NCBI RefSeq assembly: GCF_900100155.1 | Contig: NZ_FMTP01000001.1 | Span: forward strand, 930,001-994,000 | Direction of reading: 5' to 3' | Length of the DNA: 64,000 nt | Source: Ancylobacter rudongensis | Lineage (GTDB): Bacteria; Pseudomonadota; Alphaproteobacteria; Rhizobiales; Xanthobacteraceae | Shown: in pieces, positions 29,841 to 38,955 of the stretch | Position numbering within the stretch: position 1 is the stretch's first letter | Layout of the letters: every line of letters starts with the position of its first letter | The notes under the pieces: generated by a model | Told to the model about the DNA's origin: nothing | What the model saw: the letters and a program-made list of their open reading frames with translations, nothing else | The model's database searches: none | Position numbers and translations under genes: made by a program

Positions 29841-30063
29841 TGCCGCTTACCTACTTGCTTCAGCTTCAACCCAAGGATGAAGCGGATCGTGCCGTGCCCC
29901 CGTGCGCGCGTCAAAGGGTTTTGCGCCGCAGAGTTGAGCAAATGAGCGAAATTTGGCACCCAAGCACCTATTTACAATTAAAGAGAGCAGCGCTAGCGTT
30001 TGACACAACTTAAGCGAGCACCCCTTGTAGCGGGGCGCCGCTTTTCAGTGGGGGCATGGAAGG

Positions 30064-30615
30064 ATGGTAGAAGCGTATCTGGGTGAGGTTCGTTTTTTTG
30101 CTTTCAAGAAGGTGCCACGGGGTTGGGTGCGGGCGGAAGGTCAGGAACTCCTCATCAATAGTAATCAGGCGCTCTTCGCCTTGATCGGAGACGTCTATGG
30201 GGGCGATGGCAAGGTAACGTTCAAGCTGCCTGACCTGCGCGGCAGGGTTCCCCTCGGATTGGGCAGGGCGCTGTCCGGGAAAGAATACGAGCCGGGCAAA
30301 ATGGGGGGCGACGAATCCGTTGTGCTCACCGCCCAAACCATGCCGGCACACCAGCATTACCTCGCCGCTTCCACCGACGTGGGCAAGTCGGCAAAGGCCA
30401 CGGGTGCCACCATTGCTGCCGTCGATAATGATGGCATGACGCCGCCGAACGATCGTCTGCTTTATACCACGTCCTTCAACACAGCAGATCTGGTGAGCCT
30501 GAACCAAGCCTCGTTGTCGTCTACCGGCGGCGGCGCGTCTCACCCGAACATGCAGCCCTTCGCGGTCGGCAGCTATTGCATCTGTACCAACGGCGTTTGG
30601 CCCGATAGGTGGTGA
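30064..30615 (+). CDS. Tail-collar domain protein 1 (MdpB-like)
   Basis: The 183-residue protein carries an N-terminal phage tail-collar fold: MVEAYLGEVRFFAF, GWVRAEGQELLI and the YGGDGKVTFKLPDLRGRVPLG core. The C terminus contains MPAHQHYLA and the typical HPNMQPFAVGSYCI. Such proteins occur on phage tails but also as stand-alone bacterial genes (microcystin-dependent protein MdpB family). There is no signal peptide. It is the first of three tandem paralogs, with 10-base gaps, and is divergent from the candidate peptide precursor. The GGGGG upstream is the likely ribosome-binding site. Confidence 0.85.
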   Translation: MVEAYLGEVRFFAFKKVPRGWVRAEGQELLINSNQALFALIGDVYGGDGKVTFKLPDLRGRVPLGLGRALSGKEYEPGKMGGDESVVLTAQTMPAHQHYLAASTDVGKSAKATGATIAAVDNDGMTPPNDRLLYTTSFNTADLVSLNQASLSSTGGGASHPNMQPFAVGSYCICTNGVWPDRW

Positions 30616-30625
30616 GGAAGAAATC

Positions 30626-31165
30626 ATGGAAAATTATTTTGGAGAGATTCGACTCTTCGCCGGCGATTACGCTCCGGACGGATGGCTGCTGTGCGACGGT
30701 CGCGTCTTAAGGATATCGGAATATGAAATACTCTTCAGCCTGATCGGCACCCTGTGGGGCGGGGACGGTAATCAGACCTTCAAGCTTCCGGATCTGAGGG
30801 GCCGGGTGGTCATCGGCAGCGGCACGGGTGTCGGCCTCGCCCCCCGCTCCATCGGCGAGGCGGGCGGCGAGGAAACGGTCAGGCTGTACGCGCACGCAAT
30901 GCCTGGGCACACGCACGCGCTGAAGGTGTCCCAGGGGCCGGCGACAACCAACGTGCCCACCAACGCGGTCTTTGCGGCCACCCGTTCACCGACAGCACCG
31001 ACTGGCAGGGAGGGCTTGGCCTATTGCAAGCAAGTTAATGACGACCGAACGCTCGCGGCCGAAACAATCACGTCAGTGGGCGGTGACCAACCCCATTTCA
31101 ACGTTATGCCCAGCCTCGCGCTCAATTACATCATCGCGACGAGTGGCACCTATCCTTCGGAGTGA
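30626..31165 (+). CDS. Tail-collar domain protein 2 (MdpB-like)
   Basis: The 179-residue paralog starts MENYFGEIRLFAGDYAPDGW and keeps the core WGGDGNQTFKLPDLRGR and MPGHTHALK. The end reads HFNVMPSLALNYIIATSGTY. The three copies diverge strongly after the collar core while keeping the N terminus and the N/Q-x-M-P/Q-x-x-x-x-x-Y-x-I end. Ten bases separate it from copy 1 and nine from copy 3. A hetero-oligomeric fibre-like assembly is possible, but nothing in the sequence proves it. Confidence 0.85.
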   Translation: MENYFGEIRLFAGDYAPDGWLLCDGRVLRISEYEILFSLIGTLWGGDGNQTFKLPDLRGRVVIGSGTGVGLAPRSIGEAGGEETVRLYAHAMPGHTHALKVSQGPATTNVPTNAVFAATRSPTAPTGREGLAYCKQVNDDRTLAAETITSVGGDQPHFNVMPSLALNYIIATSGTYPSE

Positions 31166-31174
31166 GGACGCCTC

Positions 31175-31735
31175 ATGGAACCCTTTATCGGTGAAATCCG
31201 TCTCTTTGCCGGGACATATGCCCCCAAGGGCTGGGCAGAATGCGGGGGGCAAGAATTGACGGTGCGTGAGCACCCCACCCTTTTCTCCATTATTGGCAAA
31301 AAATATGGCGGTGACGGGCGGACGACCTTCGCTCTGCCGGATCTTCGCGGCTGCGCCGCCGTGGGCGCGGGCCAAGGCCCTGGCCTCTCCGCTTGGCCAG
31401 TTGGGTGGCGCGGAGGAGATGAAGACGTGACACTCGGCTTGCCGAACCTACCCTTACACACCCATAGCGTCGCGACCTACGCCAGCAACGCCGAGACGGA
31501 TCTTGCCGAGGCCGGCGGCGACACGCTCTTTCTGTCGCGCTACAAGGTGAAAGGGCTCCCCAATCTCGCGGAGAACTTCCGGTCACCGAGCATAGGGGGG
31601 GATACCGTAAACGTGTACATGGCGGCCCAGAGCATCGGCGAAACCGGCGGCAGCCAGCCGCATGAAAACATGCAGCCCTACCTGACAATGCGCTACTGCA
31701 TCGCCTTGGAAGGGGTCTATCCTCCGAAGCCATGA
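31175..31735 (+). CDS. Tail-collar domain protein 3 (MdpB-like)
   Basis: The 186-residue paralog starts MEPFIGEIRLFAGTYAPKGW and contains KYGGDGRTTFALPDLRG and LPLHTHSVA. It ends HENMQPYLTMRYCIALEGVY. The stop overlaps the next gene, a GNAT acetyltransferase (ATGA), so all four genes are probably one transcript. Three tandem stand-alone collar genes plus a GNAT gene, without tape-measure, baseplate or lysis genes, argue against a prophage remnant. Confidence 0.85.
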   Translation: MEPFIGEIRLFAGTYAPKGWAECGGQELTVREHPTLFSIIGKKYGGDGRTTFALPDLRGCAAVGAGQGPGLSAWPVGWRGGDEDVTLGLPNLPLHTHSVATYASNAETDLAEAGGDTLFLSRYKVKGLPNLAENFRSPSIGGDTVNVYMAAQSIGETGGSQPHENMQPYLTMRYCIALEGVYPPKP

Positions 31736-32298
31736 GACCTGCCGAGCGGCGCCCGATGCCAGACGACGTGTTCCGCATCGCCGGTGAGGAGGGGCTCACG
31801 CGCCACGGCCTCTCCCTCCGCCTTGAGACCCCCGAGGACGCGCCCTTCCTCGCCGCGCTGTTCGCCAGCGTGCGTGGGCCTGAATTCGAGGGCAATGGCT
31901 GGCCGGACGCGGTCCGGTCCGCTTTTCTGGCCGACCAGTTCCGCTTTCAGGTCGCCCATTACGCACGCTTCTACGCCGATGCGGACTTCCTGATCGTCCA
32001 GCGGCAGGGCTTCCCGATCGGCCGGCTCTATCTCCATCGCGGCCCGGGCGACCACCGCATTGTCGACATCAGCCTGCTGCCGGAGCTGCGCAACCAAGGC
32101 ATTGGCGGCGCGTTGCTCGACATGGCCTGCGCCGAGGCCAGCCGCCTCGGACGGGTCGTCTCGCTCCATGTCGAGAAGAACAATCCCGCCCAGCGGCTCT
32201 ATCGGCGTAAGGGGTTCACGCCGGCCGGCGAGAATGGCCCCTATTGGCTGATGATCCGCGCCCCGGCGCAGGATATGCCGGCCGAAGCCAAAGGCTAG
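31732..32298 (+). CDS. GNAT-family N-acetyltransferase
   Basis: The 188-residue acetyltransferase has acetyl-CoA motif A visible as ISLLPELRNQGIGGALLDMA, then VEKNNPAQRLYRRKGF, the classic GNAT end. By its position, translationally coupled to three tail-collar proteins, it may acetylate one of them or a shared partner. The family covers small molecules, protein N termini and lysines, so the acceptor is open. The N-terminal 25 residues are polar with no export signal. Confidence 0.86.
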   Translation: MRPAERRPMPDDVFRIAGEEGLTRHGLSLRLETPEDAPFLAALFASVRGPEFEGNGWPDAVRSAFLADQFRFQVAHYARFYADADFLIVQRQGFPIGRLYLHRGPGDHRIVDISLLPELRNQGIGGALLDMACAEASRLGRVVSLHVEKNNPAQRLYRRKGFTPAGENGPYWLMIRAPAQDMPAEAKG

Positions 32299-32408
32299 GC
32301 CGGCGCCTGAGCCGACCTTTCCCCGGCAGGTTCTGGAACGATGCCCGCGCCTGCTCTATAGGGGGCGCCTGTGCCCTTCCCTAAAGGCATCTCGCGCGGA
32401 ACCTTTTG

Positions 32409-32666
32409 ATGATCGACCTGTTCGCCCTTTTCTCCGGTTTCGCCATTCTGTGCGTGTCCGCCCTCATCGCCTTCACGTTGCGACGGCTGGTGCCGGCGGT
32501 GCTTGTCATCACCGCCCTCGCGGTGGTGGCCGCTATGGCGGCGGTCGATTTCGGCCTGTTCGCGGAGCTGACGCCGCTGCTCGTCATCTATGGCAATGGC
32601 GCGCTGATGGGAGGCATAGGCGGGGCGCTCTACGCCCGCAAGCTTGCCGAGGCGCGCGAGGGATAG
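32409..32666 (+). CDS. Small membrane protein
   Basis: The 85-residue, mostly hydrophobic protein begins MIDLFALFSGFAILCVSALI. Three helices are likely: residues 3-22, 27-46 and 52-76, followed by the basic tail YARKLAEAREG. No known motif is recognised. It lies 110 bases after the GNAT gene and 150 bases before the amidase. The TTG immediately upstream could add one residue. Confidence 0.6.
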   Translation: MIDLFALFSGFAILCVSALIAFTLRRLVPAVLVITALAVVAAMAAVDFGLFAELTPLLVIYGNGALMGGIGGALYARKLAEAREG

Positions 32667-32818
32667 GCTCGGCCCCTCGCCCTTCGGTGGCGGCAACGCC
32701 GGCGGTTGTACCGTCGCTTTCCTGGCTGGGGTCCCGCGCCGCCCTGGTGACTGCAGTCCTCATTGCTGCCGCTCGGAGCCGGCCCTCATTATCGCGGCCC
32801 ATAGTCGGAGCGCGCGCG

Positions 32819-34126
32819 ATGGTCGGCCCTACATCCCTCATGGCGGTCCCCGCGCTGGCGCAGGGTTATCGCGCCGGCACCTTCACGCCGCTTGATGTCT
32901 GCCGTCAGGCGCTGGAGAGGCTGCGCGCGTGGGAACCGAGGCTCAACGCCTTCATCGATCCGATGCCGGATGAGGTGATGCGCCAGGCGGAGGAGGCAAC
33001 ACGCGAACTCGCCGCGGGTGAGGACAAGGGCCCGCTGCACGGCATTCCTGTCGCCATCAAGGACATCATCGACGTCGCGGGGATCGCGACCACCTATGCC
33101 ACGAAAGCCGTCGCCCCAGTACCTGCCGCACGCGATGCCTCCTGCGTGCGCCAGCTCCGGCAGGCCGGCGCGATCCTCTTCGGCAAGACCAACCTGCTGG
33201 AATTCGCCTACGGCATCGCCCATCCCGCGTTCGGCCAAACCAACAACCCGTGCGACCCCTCCCGTACCGCCGGAGGTTCGAGCGGTGGATCGGCGGCGGC
33301 GGTCGCGGCGGGCATCGTGCCGCTAGCGCTGGGCACGGATACGGGCGGCTCGGTGCGCGCGCCGGCGGCCTATTGCGGGATCGTCGGACTCAAGCCCAGC
33401 TATGGCCTGCTGGCACTGGACGGCGTTTACCCCCTGTCGCCGAGCCTTGACCATCTCGGCATACTGGGCCGTAGCGCGGAGGACGTGGCACTCGCACTCG
33501 CCGCTCTGTCCCCATCGCCGTCCGGGGGAGCCGTGCCGCAGCGCCCGCGTCTCGGCTTGGTGCGCAACCAGTGGGAGCACCCGGCGGTCCAACCTGAGGT
33601 GCACGCCGCCATCGAGGCGGCGGCGGACCGTCTGCGCGAGGCCGGGGTGGAGATCGCCGAGATCGACCTTGCCGCACCGGAAGCGATGGCGGCGACCCTG
33701 CTCGACATCCTGCTGCCGGAGGCGGCGCGGGTGCATGCGGACATGTTTGATCGCGCGCAAGCCGGCTACGCGCCCGGCACCGCCGCGCAGATCCGCGCCG
33801 GCTTAAGCCTGCCGGCCGCGCGCTATCGCGCGGCGAAGGAACAGCAGCAACGGTGGACGGCGGAACTGGACGGCATCTTCGCGCAGGTCGATGCCCTCAT
33901 CGCCCCGACCGTGCCGTTCGTCGCCCCGGATACCGACCCGGCGCTGAGCGCGGAGGGCGACGATGAGATCCTCACCCTCACCCACGCCAATCTCACCGGC
34001 GCGCCGAGCGTGTCGGTGCCCTGCCGGACCGAAGGCCGCCTGCCCGTCGGCCTGCAGTTCACCGGGCCGCGCGGGGGCGATTCCTCGCTGCTGGCTTTGG
34101 TGCGCCAACTGGCACCGCTGCTGTAA
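32819..34126 (+). CDS. Amidase-signature enzyme
   Basis: The 435-residue amidase-signature hydrolase has the Ser-cisSer-Lys triad motifs visible: [14 protein letters not shown] (catalytic Lys), [14 protein letters not shown] (cis-Ser) and [20 protein letters not shown] (nucleophile Ser). The enzyme cleaves amides and related bonds; relatives include GatA-like proteins and aryl-acylamidases, but no GatB/GatC gene is nearby, so it is not the tRNA amidotransferase. The start at 32819 has GGAG at good spacing; the frame is open far upstream but unrelated to the family. It converges on the threonine-aldolase-like gene with a 5-base gap. Confidence 0.88.
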   Translation: MVGPTSLMAVPALAQGYRAGTFTPLDVCRQALERLRAWEPRLNAFIDPMPDEVMRQAEEATRELAAGEDKGPLHGIPVAIKDIIDVAGIATTYATKAVAPVPAARDASCVRQLRQAGAILFGKTNLLEFAYGIAHPAFGQTNNPCDPSRTAGGSSGGSAAAVAAGIVPLALGTDTGGSVRAPAAYCGIVGLKPSYGLLALDGVYPLSPSLDHLGILGRSAEDVALALAALSPSPSGGAVPQRPRLGLVRNQWEHPAVQPEVHAAIEAAADRLREAGVEIAEIDLAAPEAMAATLLDILLPEAARVHADMFDRAQAGYAPGTAAQIRAGLSLPAARYRAAKEQQQRWTAELDGIFAQVDALIAPTVPFVAPDTDPALSAEGDDEILTLTHANLTGAPSVSVPCRTEGRLPVGLQFTGPRGGDSSLLALVRQLAPLL

Positions 34127-34131
34127 CGTGG

Positions 34132-35184
34132 CTACGCCACGGCCACATGCAGCCGGGCGGCCGCGCGGATATCGGCCACAAGCTGTTCGACGCGCTGGGG
34201 CTCGGCATCCCAGGCGAACATGAAGCGCGCGCCACCGCCGATGAAGGTGTAGAAGCGCCAGCCGCGCGCGCGCAATTCCGCCAGCACTGGCTCCGGCGCC
34301 CGGATGAACACCGAGTTCGCCTCGACGGGGAACAGCAGTTCGACGCCCTCGATCGCGCCGACCGCCTCGGCAAGGCGCGCCGCGCAGGCATTGCCGTGTT
34401 CGGCGTTGCGCAGCCAGGCGCCGGTCTGCAGCAGGCCGATCCAGGGCGCGGAGAGGAAGCGCATCTTGGAGGCGAGCTGCCCTGCCTGCTTGCAGCGATA
34501 GTCGAAATCGGCGGCCAGCGTGCGGTCGAAGAAGATCACCGCCTCGCCGACCGCCATGCCGTTTTTGGTGCCGCCGAAGCACAGTACATCTACTCCGGCC
34601 TGCCATGTCATCTCGGCCGGCGCGCAGCCGAGGCTGGCGCAGGCGTGGGCGAAGCGCGCCCCGTCCATGTGCAGCTTCAGTTCCAGCTCGCGGCAGAGCG
34701 CGGCGATCGCCCGGATCTCGTCCAGGCTGTAGACCAACCCGGTCTCGGTCGGCTGGGTAATGGTTACCACGCGCGCCTTGGGGAAGTGGATGTCCGAGCG
34801 GCTGGTGGCAAGCGCGCGGATCATTTCCGGCGTCAGCTTGGAGGTGCCGGGCGGCGCGACCAGCAGCTTCGAGCCGTTGGAGAAGAACTCCGGCGCGCCG
34901 CATTCATCCGTTTCGACATGAGCCGAGGCGGCGCAGATCACGCTGTGAAACGACTGGCAGAGGGAGGCCAGTGCCAGCGAGTTGGCCGCCGTTCCATTGA
35001 AGACGAAGAACACGTCGCAATCGATCGCGAAGAGCTGGCGGAAGGCATCGGCCGCCTCGCTGGTCCATTCGTCCTCGCCATAGGCGACGCAGGAGCCGTC
35101 ATTGGCGCGGGCCATGGCCGACCAGGCCTCCGGGCAGATGCCGGCATAATTGTCGCTGGCGAATTGCTGCGGTGACGGCGCCAT
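34132..35184 (-). CDS. Threonine-aldolase-like PLP enzyme
   Basis: The 350-residue fold-type I PLP enzyme of the beta-eliminating lyase/low-specificity L-threonine aldolase family begins MAPSPQQFASDNYAGICPEA. Visible motifs are FVFNGTAANSLAL, SAHVETDECGAPE, KLHMDGARFAHACA (cofactor Asp) and the PLP lysine in CFGGTKNGMAVGE. It would split a beta-hydroxy amino acid into glycine and an aldehyde. GGGAGGGA precedes the ATG. As last gene of the operon with racemase, HyuA, DUF917 and importer genes, it may finish degradation of an imported amino acid derivative. Confidence 0.87.
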   Translation of the reverse strand: MAPSPQQFASDNYAGICPEAWSAMARANDGSCVAYGEDEWTSEAADAFRQLFAIDCDVFFVFNGTAANSLALASLCQSFHSVICAASAHVETDECGAPEFFSNGSKLLVAPPGTSKLTPEMIRALATSRSDIHFPKARVVTITQPTETGLVYSLDEIRAIAALCRELELKLHMDGARFAHACASLGCAPAEMTWQAGVDVLCFGGTKNGMAVGEAVIFFDRTLAADFDYRCKQAGQLASKMRFLSAPWIGLLQTGAWLRNAEHGNACAARLAEAVGAIEGVELLFPVEANSVFIRAPEPVLAELRARGWRFYTFIGGGARFMFAWDAEPQRVEQLVADIRAAARLHVAVA

Positions 35185-35231
35185 GTCCTGTCCCTCCCCT
35201 TCACTCGTTTTGCCAAGCGCGGCGCGTGCGC

Positions 35232-36767
35232 TCATCCCGCCAGATCGCCGACGACACGAACCCGCACGCGCAGCGGATCGCCGGGAATGTACGACATCGG
35301 CGTGTCCTCGATATCGAGCACGCCGAGCGAGTCCGCCTCGGCGCCCGCCGCGATCGCGTGCGCGCGGGCGGCCGCCAGCGTCTCGGCGATCGCCGGCTCG
35401 CGCGCCACGCCGTAGAAGATGCGCTCGCACTCGCCGCTGACCTGCGACATCGCCGCGCCCACCGCATTGGCGACGCCGGCATGCTCGACCTTGACGACAG
35501 TAGAGACGCCGGGAAGGCGGTCCGGCACCAGAAAGGCACCGCCGCCCACCGCGATGACAGGCAGGTCGCCGGCGCTGGTCTTCATCCGGTCTACCAGCTC
35601 GGCGAGCCGGCGGGCGATCCAGCCGCGCGCCGCATCGGTGAGGGCGACGGGGACGTCCGCCAGCCGGCCGGCCTCGCCGAGCTCGATCAGCCCGAGCCGG
35701 ACCCCGACATCGGTCAGGGTGAGCGTGTCGCCGCCGGTCACGCGAGCCTTCTCCAGCAGCCGGAAGCCGACGCTGTCGGGACCAATGGCGAAGGGCGCGT
35801 CGCGCACGATGGTGCCGCCGCCGAGCGCGACCGCTACCACGTCGGGCATGCGGAAGAAGGTGCGCACGCCGCCAATATCGACCTGGGTATTGGCCTGGCG
35901 CGGGAAGCCGGCGCGCAGCATGCCCGCATCGGTGGTGGTGCCGCCGACATCGAGCACGATCGCGTCGGCGAGCCCGGAGAGAAGATGGGCGCCGCGCATG
36001 CTGTTGGTCGGGCCGGAGGCGAAGCAGAGCACGGGAAAGCGCTCGGCCTCCTCGGCACGCATCACGGTGCCATCGTTCTGCGTGAGATAGAGCGGGCCTT
36101 CGAGCCCGGATTCCGCGATGGCCTGCCGGAACGCCGCCACCGTCTGCCGCGCCAGCCCGTGCAGGGCGCTGTTGAGGATGGTGGCGTTCTCGCGTTCGAT
36201 CAGCCCGATGCGGCCGAGATGGCTGGAGAGGGTGACGGTCACATCGGGCGCGACCTCGGCGAGGATGGCAGCCGCCTCGGTCTCGCAATCGGCGATGAGC
36301 GGCGAGAACACGGCGGTGATCGCGGCGGCGGTCACGCCGCTGTCGCGGATCGCCTCCGCCGCCCGGCGCATGCCCTCGCGATCGAAGGCGGTGATGGGCC
36401 GACCGTCGAATTCATGGCCGCCCTCCAGCAGGAAGATCGGCCCGGCCACGGCGCGGTGCAGGTCTTCCGGCCAGTCGGCCAGCGGCGGGATCGAGGAGGC
36501 TGAAGGCAGGCCGATGCGGATGACGGCGACGCGCGACAGGCCGCGCCGTTCGATCACCGCATTGGTGAAGTGTGTGGTGCCGACCATCACGGCCCGCACA
36601 TCCGGCAGCGCGCCCTGCGCGCCGCCGAGCACATGCGCCAGGGCGTTCTTCACCCCCGTTGTCACATCCGCCGTGGTCGGGGTCTTGATCGACCGCAGGA
36701 TCGTGCTGCCGTCGAGCAGCACCGCGTCCGTATTGGTGCCGCCCACATCAATGCCGATGCGCTTCAT
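35232..36767 (-). CDS. HyuA-type hydantoinase/oxoprolinase N-domain protein
   Basis: The 511-residue ASKHA-fold protein begins MKRIGIDVGGTNTDAVLLDG. It carries GTTHFTNAVIER, LTQNDGTV, FASGPTNSMRGA and VLDVGGTTTDAG. Typical HyuA/5-oxoprolinase proteins couple ATP hydrolysis to ring opening of lactams or hydantoins and are nearer 690 residues; this is the short form that pairs with DUF917 proteins. Its ATG overlaps the DUF917 stop by ATGA. The probable substrate is a cyclic amide or imide brought in by the linked ABC importer, but this cannot be read from sequence. Confidence 0.86.
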   Translation of the reverse strand: MKRIGIDVGGTNTDAVLLDGSTILRSIKTPTTADVTTGVKNALAHVLGGAQGALPDVRAVMVGTTHFTNAVIERRGLSRVAVIRIGLPSASSIPPLADWPEDLHRAVAGPIFLLEGGHEFDGRPITAFDREGMRRAAEAIRDSGVTAAAITAVFSPLIADCETEAAAILAEVAPDVTVTLSSHLGRIGLIERENATILNSALHGLARQTVAAFRQAIAESGLEGPLYLTQNDGTVMRAEEAERFPVLCFASGPTNSMRGAHLLSGLADAIVLDVGGTTTDAGMLRAGFPRQANTQVDIGGVRTFFRMPDVVAVALGGGTIVRDAPFAIGPDSVGFRLLEKARVTGGDTLTLTDVGVRLGLIELGEAGRLADVPVALTDAARGWIARRLAELVDRMKTSAGDLPVIAVGGGAFLVPDRLPGVSTVVKVEHAGVANAVGAAMSQVSGECERIFYGVAREPAIAETLAAARAHAIAAGAEADSLGVLDIEDTPMSYIPGDPLRVRVRVVGDLAG

Positions 36768-37846
36768 CGGGCGAGTTCCTCGAACGGGCGGTAGTCGAAA
36801 TCATAGCCGAAGGCGCGCGGGCCCACGACCGCCAGCCCCTCCGGGCTGCGCATGATCGGGTCGGCGGCGAGGACGACCACCGCGACGCGCTGGCCATAGC
36901 GGATCACCTCGGCCCCGATGGCCTCGGCCGTCTCCTCGTCGAGCACGGTAATGAGATCGGGCACGCTGGCGACCAGCGCGCCGTCGCATCGGGCGACGGA
37001 GAACTCGTTCTGGAAGTCGATCAGCATTTCCGTTCCGTGATGGGAGCCGCCGCCGGCGAGCCGCACCGTGCCGCGCACGAAGCCGCCTTCGGTCCGGCGC
37101 GAGACGTCCTCCACCTTGCCGGTGAAGCCGAGCCGGGCATGCGCGCCGTCGACAATCGCGGCCACCGGATCGCCGCCGGCCGCCCGGGCGGCCTGGATCG
37201 CGCGTCCAATGGCGATGGCGCGCGAGACCGAGCGCAGAATGGCGTGCGCCTTCACCTCGGCGCCGGAACGCGGCGCGGTGCAGGTGCCGGCGATCGAGCC
37301 GAGTTCCACCACGATGCGCCGGCCGATCCGCTCCACCCGCGTGGCACTCTCGGCGCGCGCGATCAGCACCTCATTGTCTCGGATGTCGGCGATGGCGAAG
37401 GGCGCGACCTCCAGCCCGCGAATGGCGAAGCTCGCCATCTGCGCTTCCGGAAAGGCGCGGCCCATCGTGTCAGCGTCCACCACCGGCAGGCCGAGTTCCA
37501 TCCCCACCAGCATGGCGAAAAAGGCGTTCTCGCCGCCGATCTCGATCGACATGATGGCATCGAAAGGGGCGCCGGTATGCGCCTCCATCCGCCGCACGGC
37601 GCGGCAGATCGACTGCGGTTCCGGCAGCCGCTCCTTGGTCACCAGCGGCGCGCCCATGATGCACACCACCGCAACGCGGCCATCATCGGCCAATTCGTCG
37701 GGATCGACGAGGCGGATACGCCGGCCGCGCCGGTAGTCGGCCTGGGCGCACATGAGTTCGAGATGGGGATGGTTGCCCCCGCCCGTCCCGAGCACGCCCG
37801 CGCCGATGGCGAGCGCCTCCAGTTCGTCATAGTCGAGTTCACGCAT
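36764..37846 (-). CDS. DUF917-family protein
   Basis: The 360-residue protein begins MRELDYDELEALAIGAGVLG, followed by TGGGNHPHLELMCAQADYR, the DUF917 N-terminal pattern. Its C-terminal half contains ITVLDEETAEAIGAEVIRYG and VAVVVLAADPIMRSPEGLAV. DUF917 proteins are found beside, or fused to, hydantoinase/oxoprolinase subunits and probably form part of that enzyme, but the biochemical role is not established. The gene lies between the ABC ATPase gene (23-base gap) and hyuA (ATGA overlap). A longer start at 37906 would overlap the ATPase gene. Confidence 0.85.
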   Translation of the reverse strand: MRELDYDELEALAIGAGVLGTGGGNHPHLELMCAQADYRRGRRIRLVDPDELADDGRVAVVCIMGAPLVTKERLPEPQSICRAVRRMEAHTGAPFDAIMSIEIGGENAFFAMLVGMELGLPVVDADTMGRAFPEAQMASFAIRGLEVAPFAIADIRDNEVLIARAESATRVERIGRRIVVELGSIAGTCTAPRSGAEVKAHAILRSVSRAIAIGRAIQAARAAGGDPVAAIVDGAHARLGFTGKVEDVSRRTEGGFVRGTVRLAGGGSHHGTEMLIDFQNEFSVARCDGALVASVPDLITVLDEETAEAIGAEVIRYGQRVAVVVLAADPIMRSPEGLAVVGPRAFGYDFDYRPFEELAR

Positions 37847-37869
37847 GGAAGATGTGCCCTTGAAGGGGA

Positions 37870-38952
37870 TCAGGCATCGACCAGCCAGACGGACTGGCTC
37901 GGCCATGAAAAGACGGCGTTGGCGCCCCGTTCGGGTGCCGGTAGCGCGGCGCTCTGATGCGCGGTGAGGCGCCGCCCGTCCGGCAGGCGGCCGACGATCT
38001 GCTGGTTCGCGCCGGAGAACATGATCTCCTCGACCCGCGCCTCGACGCGCCCATCATGGCTCTCGGGAGCGGCGGCACCGACGGCGATGGTCTCCGGCCG
38101 AACCACCAGCGCCACGGCCGCGCCGGCCGCCCGGCCGCCGCGCTGCGCCGGTGTGAGGAAGAGAGCGAGCGGCAGCCCCTGCGCCTCGACCCGGCCATCC
38201 GCGCCGAGCCGCGCCTCCAGCAGGTTGGCATTGCCGACAAAATCCGCGACGAAGCGCGTCGCCGGCCGGCGGTACAGGTTCTCCGGCGTGTCGAACTGCT
38301 CCAGCGCGCCGCCATTCATCACCGCGATGCGGTCGGAGAGCGTCAGCGCCTCGTCCTGGTCATGGGTGACAGCGACGAAGGTGAGGCCGAGGTCGCGATG
38401 AATGGTCTTCAGCTCAGCCTGCATCTGCCGGCGCAGCTTGAGGTCGAGCGCACCGAGCGGCTCGTCGAGGAGGAGGACGGCCGGGCGCACGATCAGCGCC
38501 CGCCCGAGCGCCACGCGCTGCGCCTGCCCGCCGGACATCTGGCTCACCCGTCGGTCGCCGAAGCCGCTGAGGTTGACGAGTTCGAGCATGGCCTCGACCC
38601 GTCGCTCGATCTCCGCCTTCGCCACCTTGCGCATGCGCAGCCCGAAGGCGAGATTCTGCGCCACCGTCCGGTGCGGGAACAGAGCGTAGTCCTGAAAGAC
38701 CATCGCCGTGTCGCGCTCATAGGGCGCGGCGCCCACCACGGACACGCCGTCGATCAGCACATCGCCGGAACTCGGCGTAACGAAGCCGGAAATCATGCGC
38801 AGCAGGGTGGACTTGCCGCAGCCGGACGGGCCGAGAATGGTGACGAAGGCACCACGCGGTATCTCCATTGAGACCTCGCGCACGGCGGTGGACGCGCCAT
38901 AGACCTTGCTGACGGCCCGCAGTTCCACGGCGTTGGGGGAAAGCTCAGTCAT
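37870..38952 (-). CDS. ABC transporter ATP-binding protein, polyamine (PotA) type
   Basis: The 360-residue ATPase has Walker A GPSGCGKSTLLR, Q-loop in AMVFQDYALFPHRTV, signature SQMSGGQAQRVALGRAL and Walker B AVLLLDEPLGALD. A C-terminal TOBE-type regulatory domain of about 100 residues follows, as in PotA/FbpC. It energises the importer formed with the two following permeases and the Tat-exported binding protein. The permease gene is 3 bases away. Confidence 0.92.
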   Translation of the reverse strand: MTELSPNAVELRAVSKVYGASTAVREVSMEIPRGAFVTILGPSGCGKSTLLRMISGFVTPSSGDVLIDGVSVVGAAPYERDTAMVFQDYALFPHRTVAQNLAFGLRMRKVAKAEIERRVEAMLELVNLSGFGDRRVSQMSGGQAQRVALGRALIVRPAVLLLDEPLGALDLKLRRQMQAELKTIHRDLGLTFVAVTHDQDEALTLSDRIAVMNGGALEQFDTPENLYRRPATRFVADFVGNANLLEARLGADGRVEAQGLPLALFLTPAQRGGRAAGAAVALVVRPETIAVGAAAPESHDGRVEARVEEIMFSGANQQIVGRLPDGRRLTAHQSAALPAPERGANAVFSWPSQSVWLVDA

Positions 38953-38955
38953 CGG

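Noticed and set aside
30064..32298. Prophage remnant based on three tail-collar genes
   Set aside because: No integrase, capsid, tape-measure, baseplate, holin or lysin genes are adjacent, spacing is operon-like with a GNAT gene, and no attachment repeats are evident.
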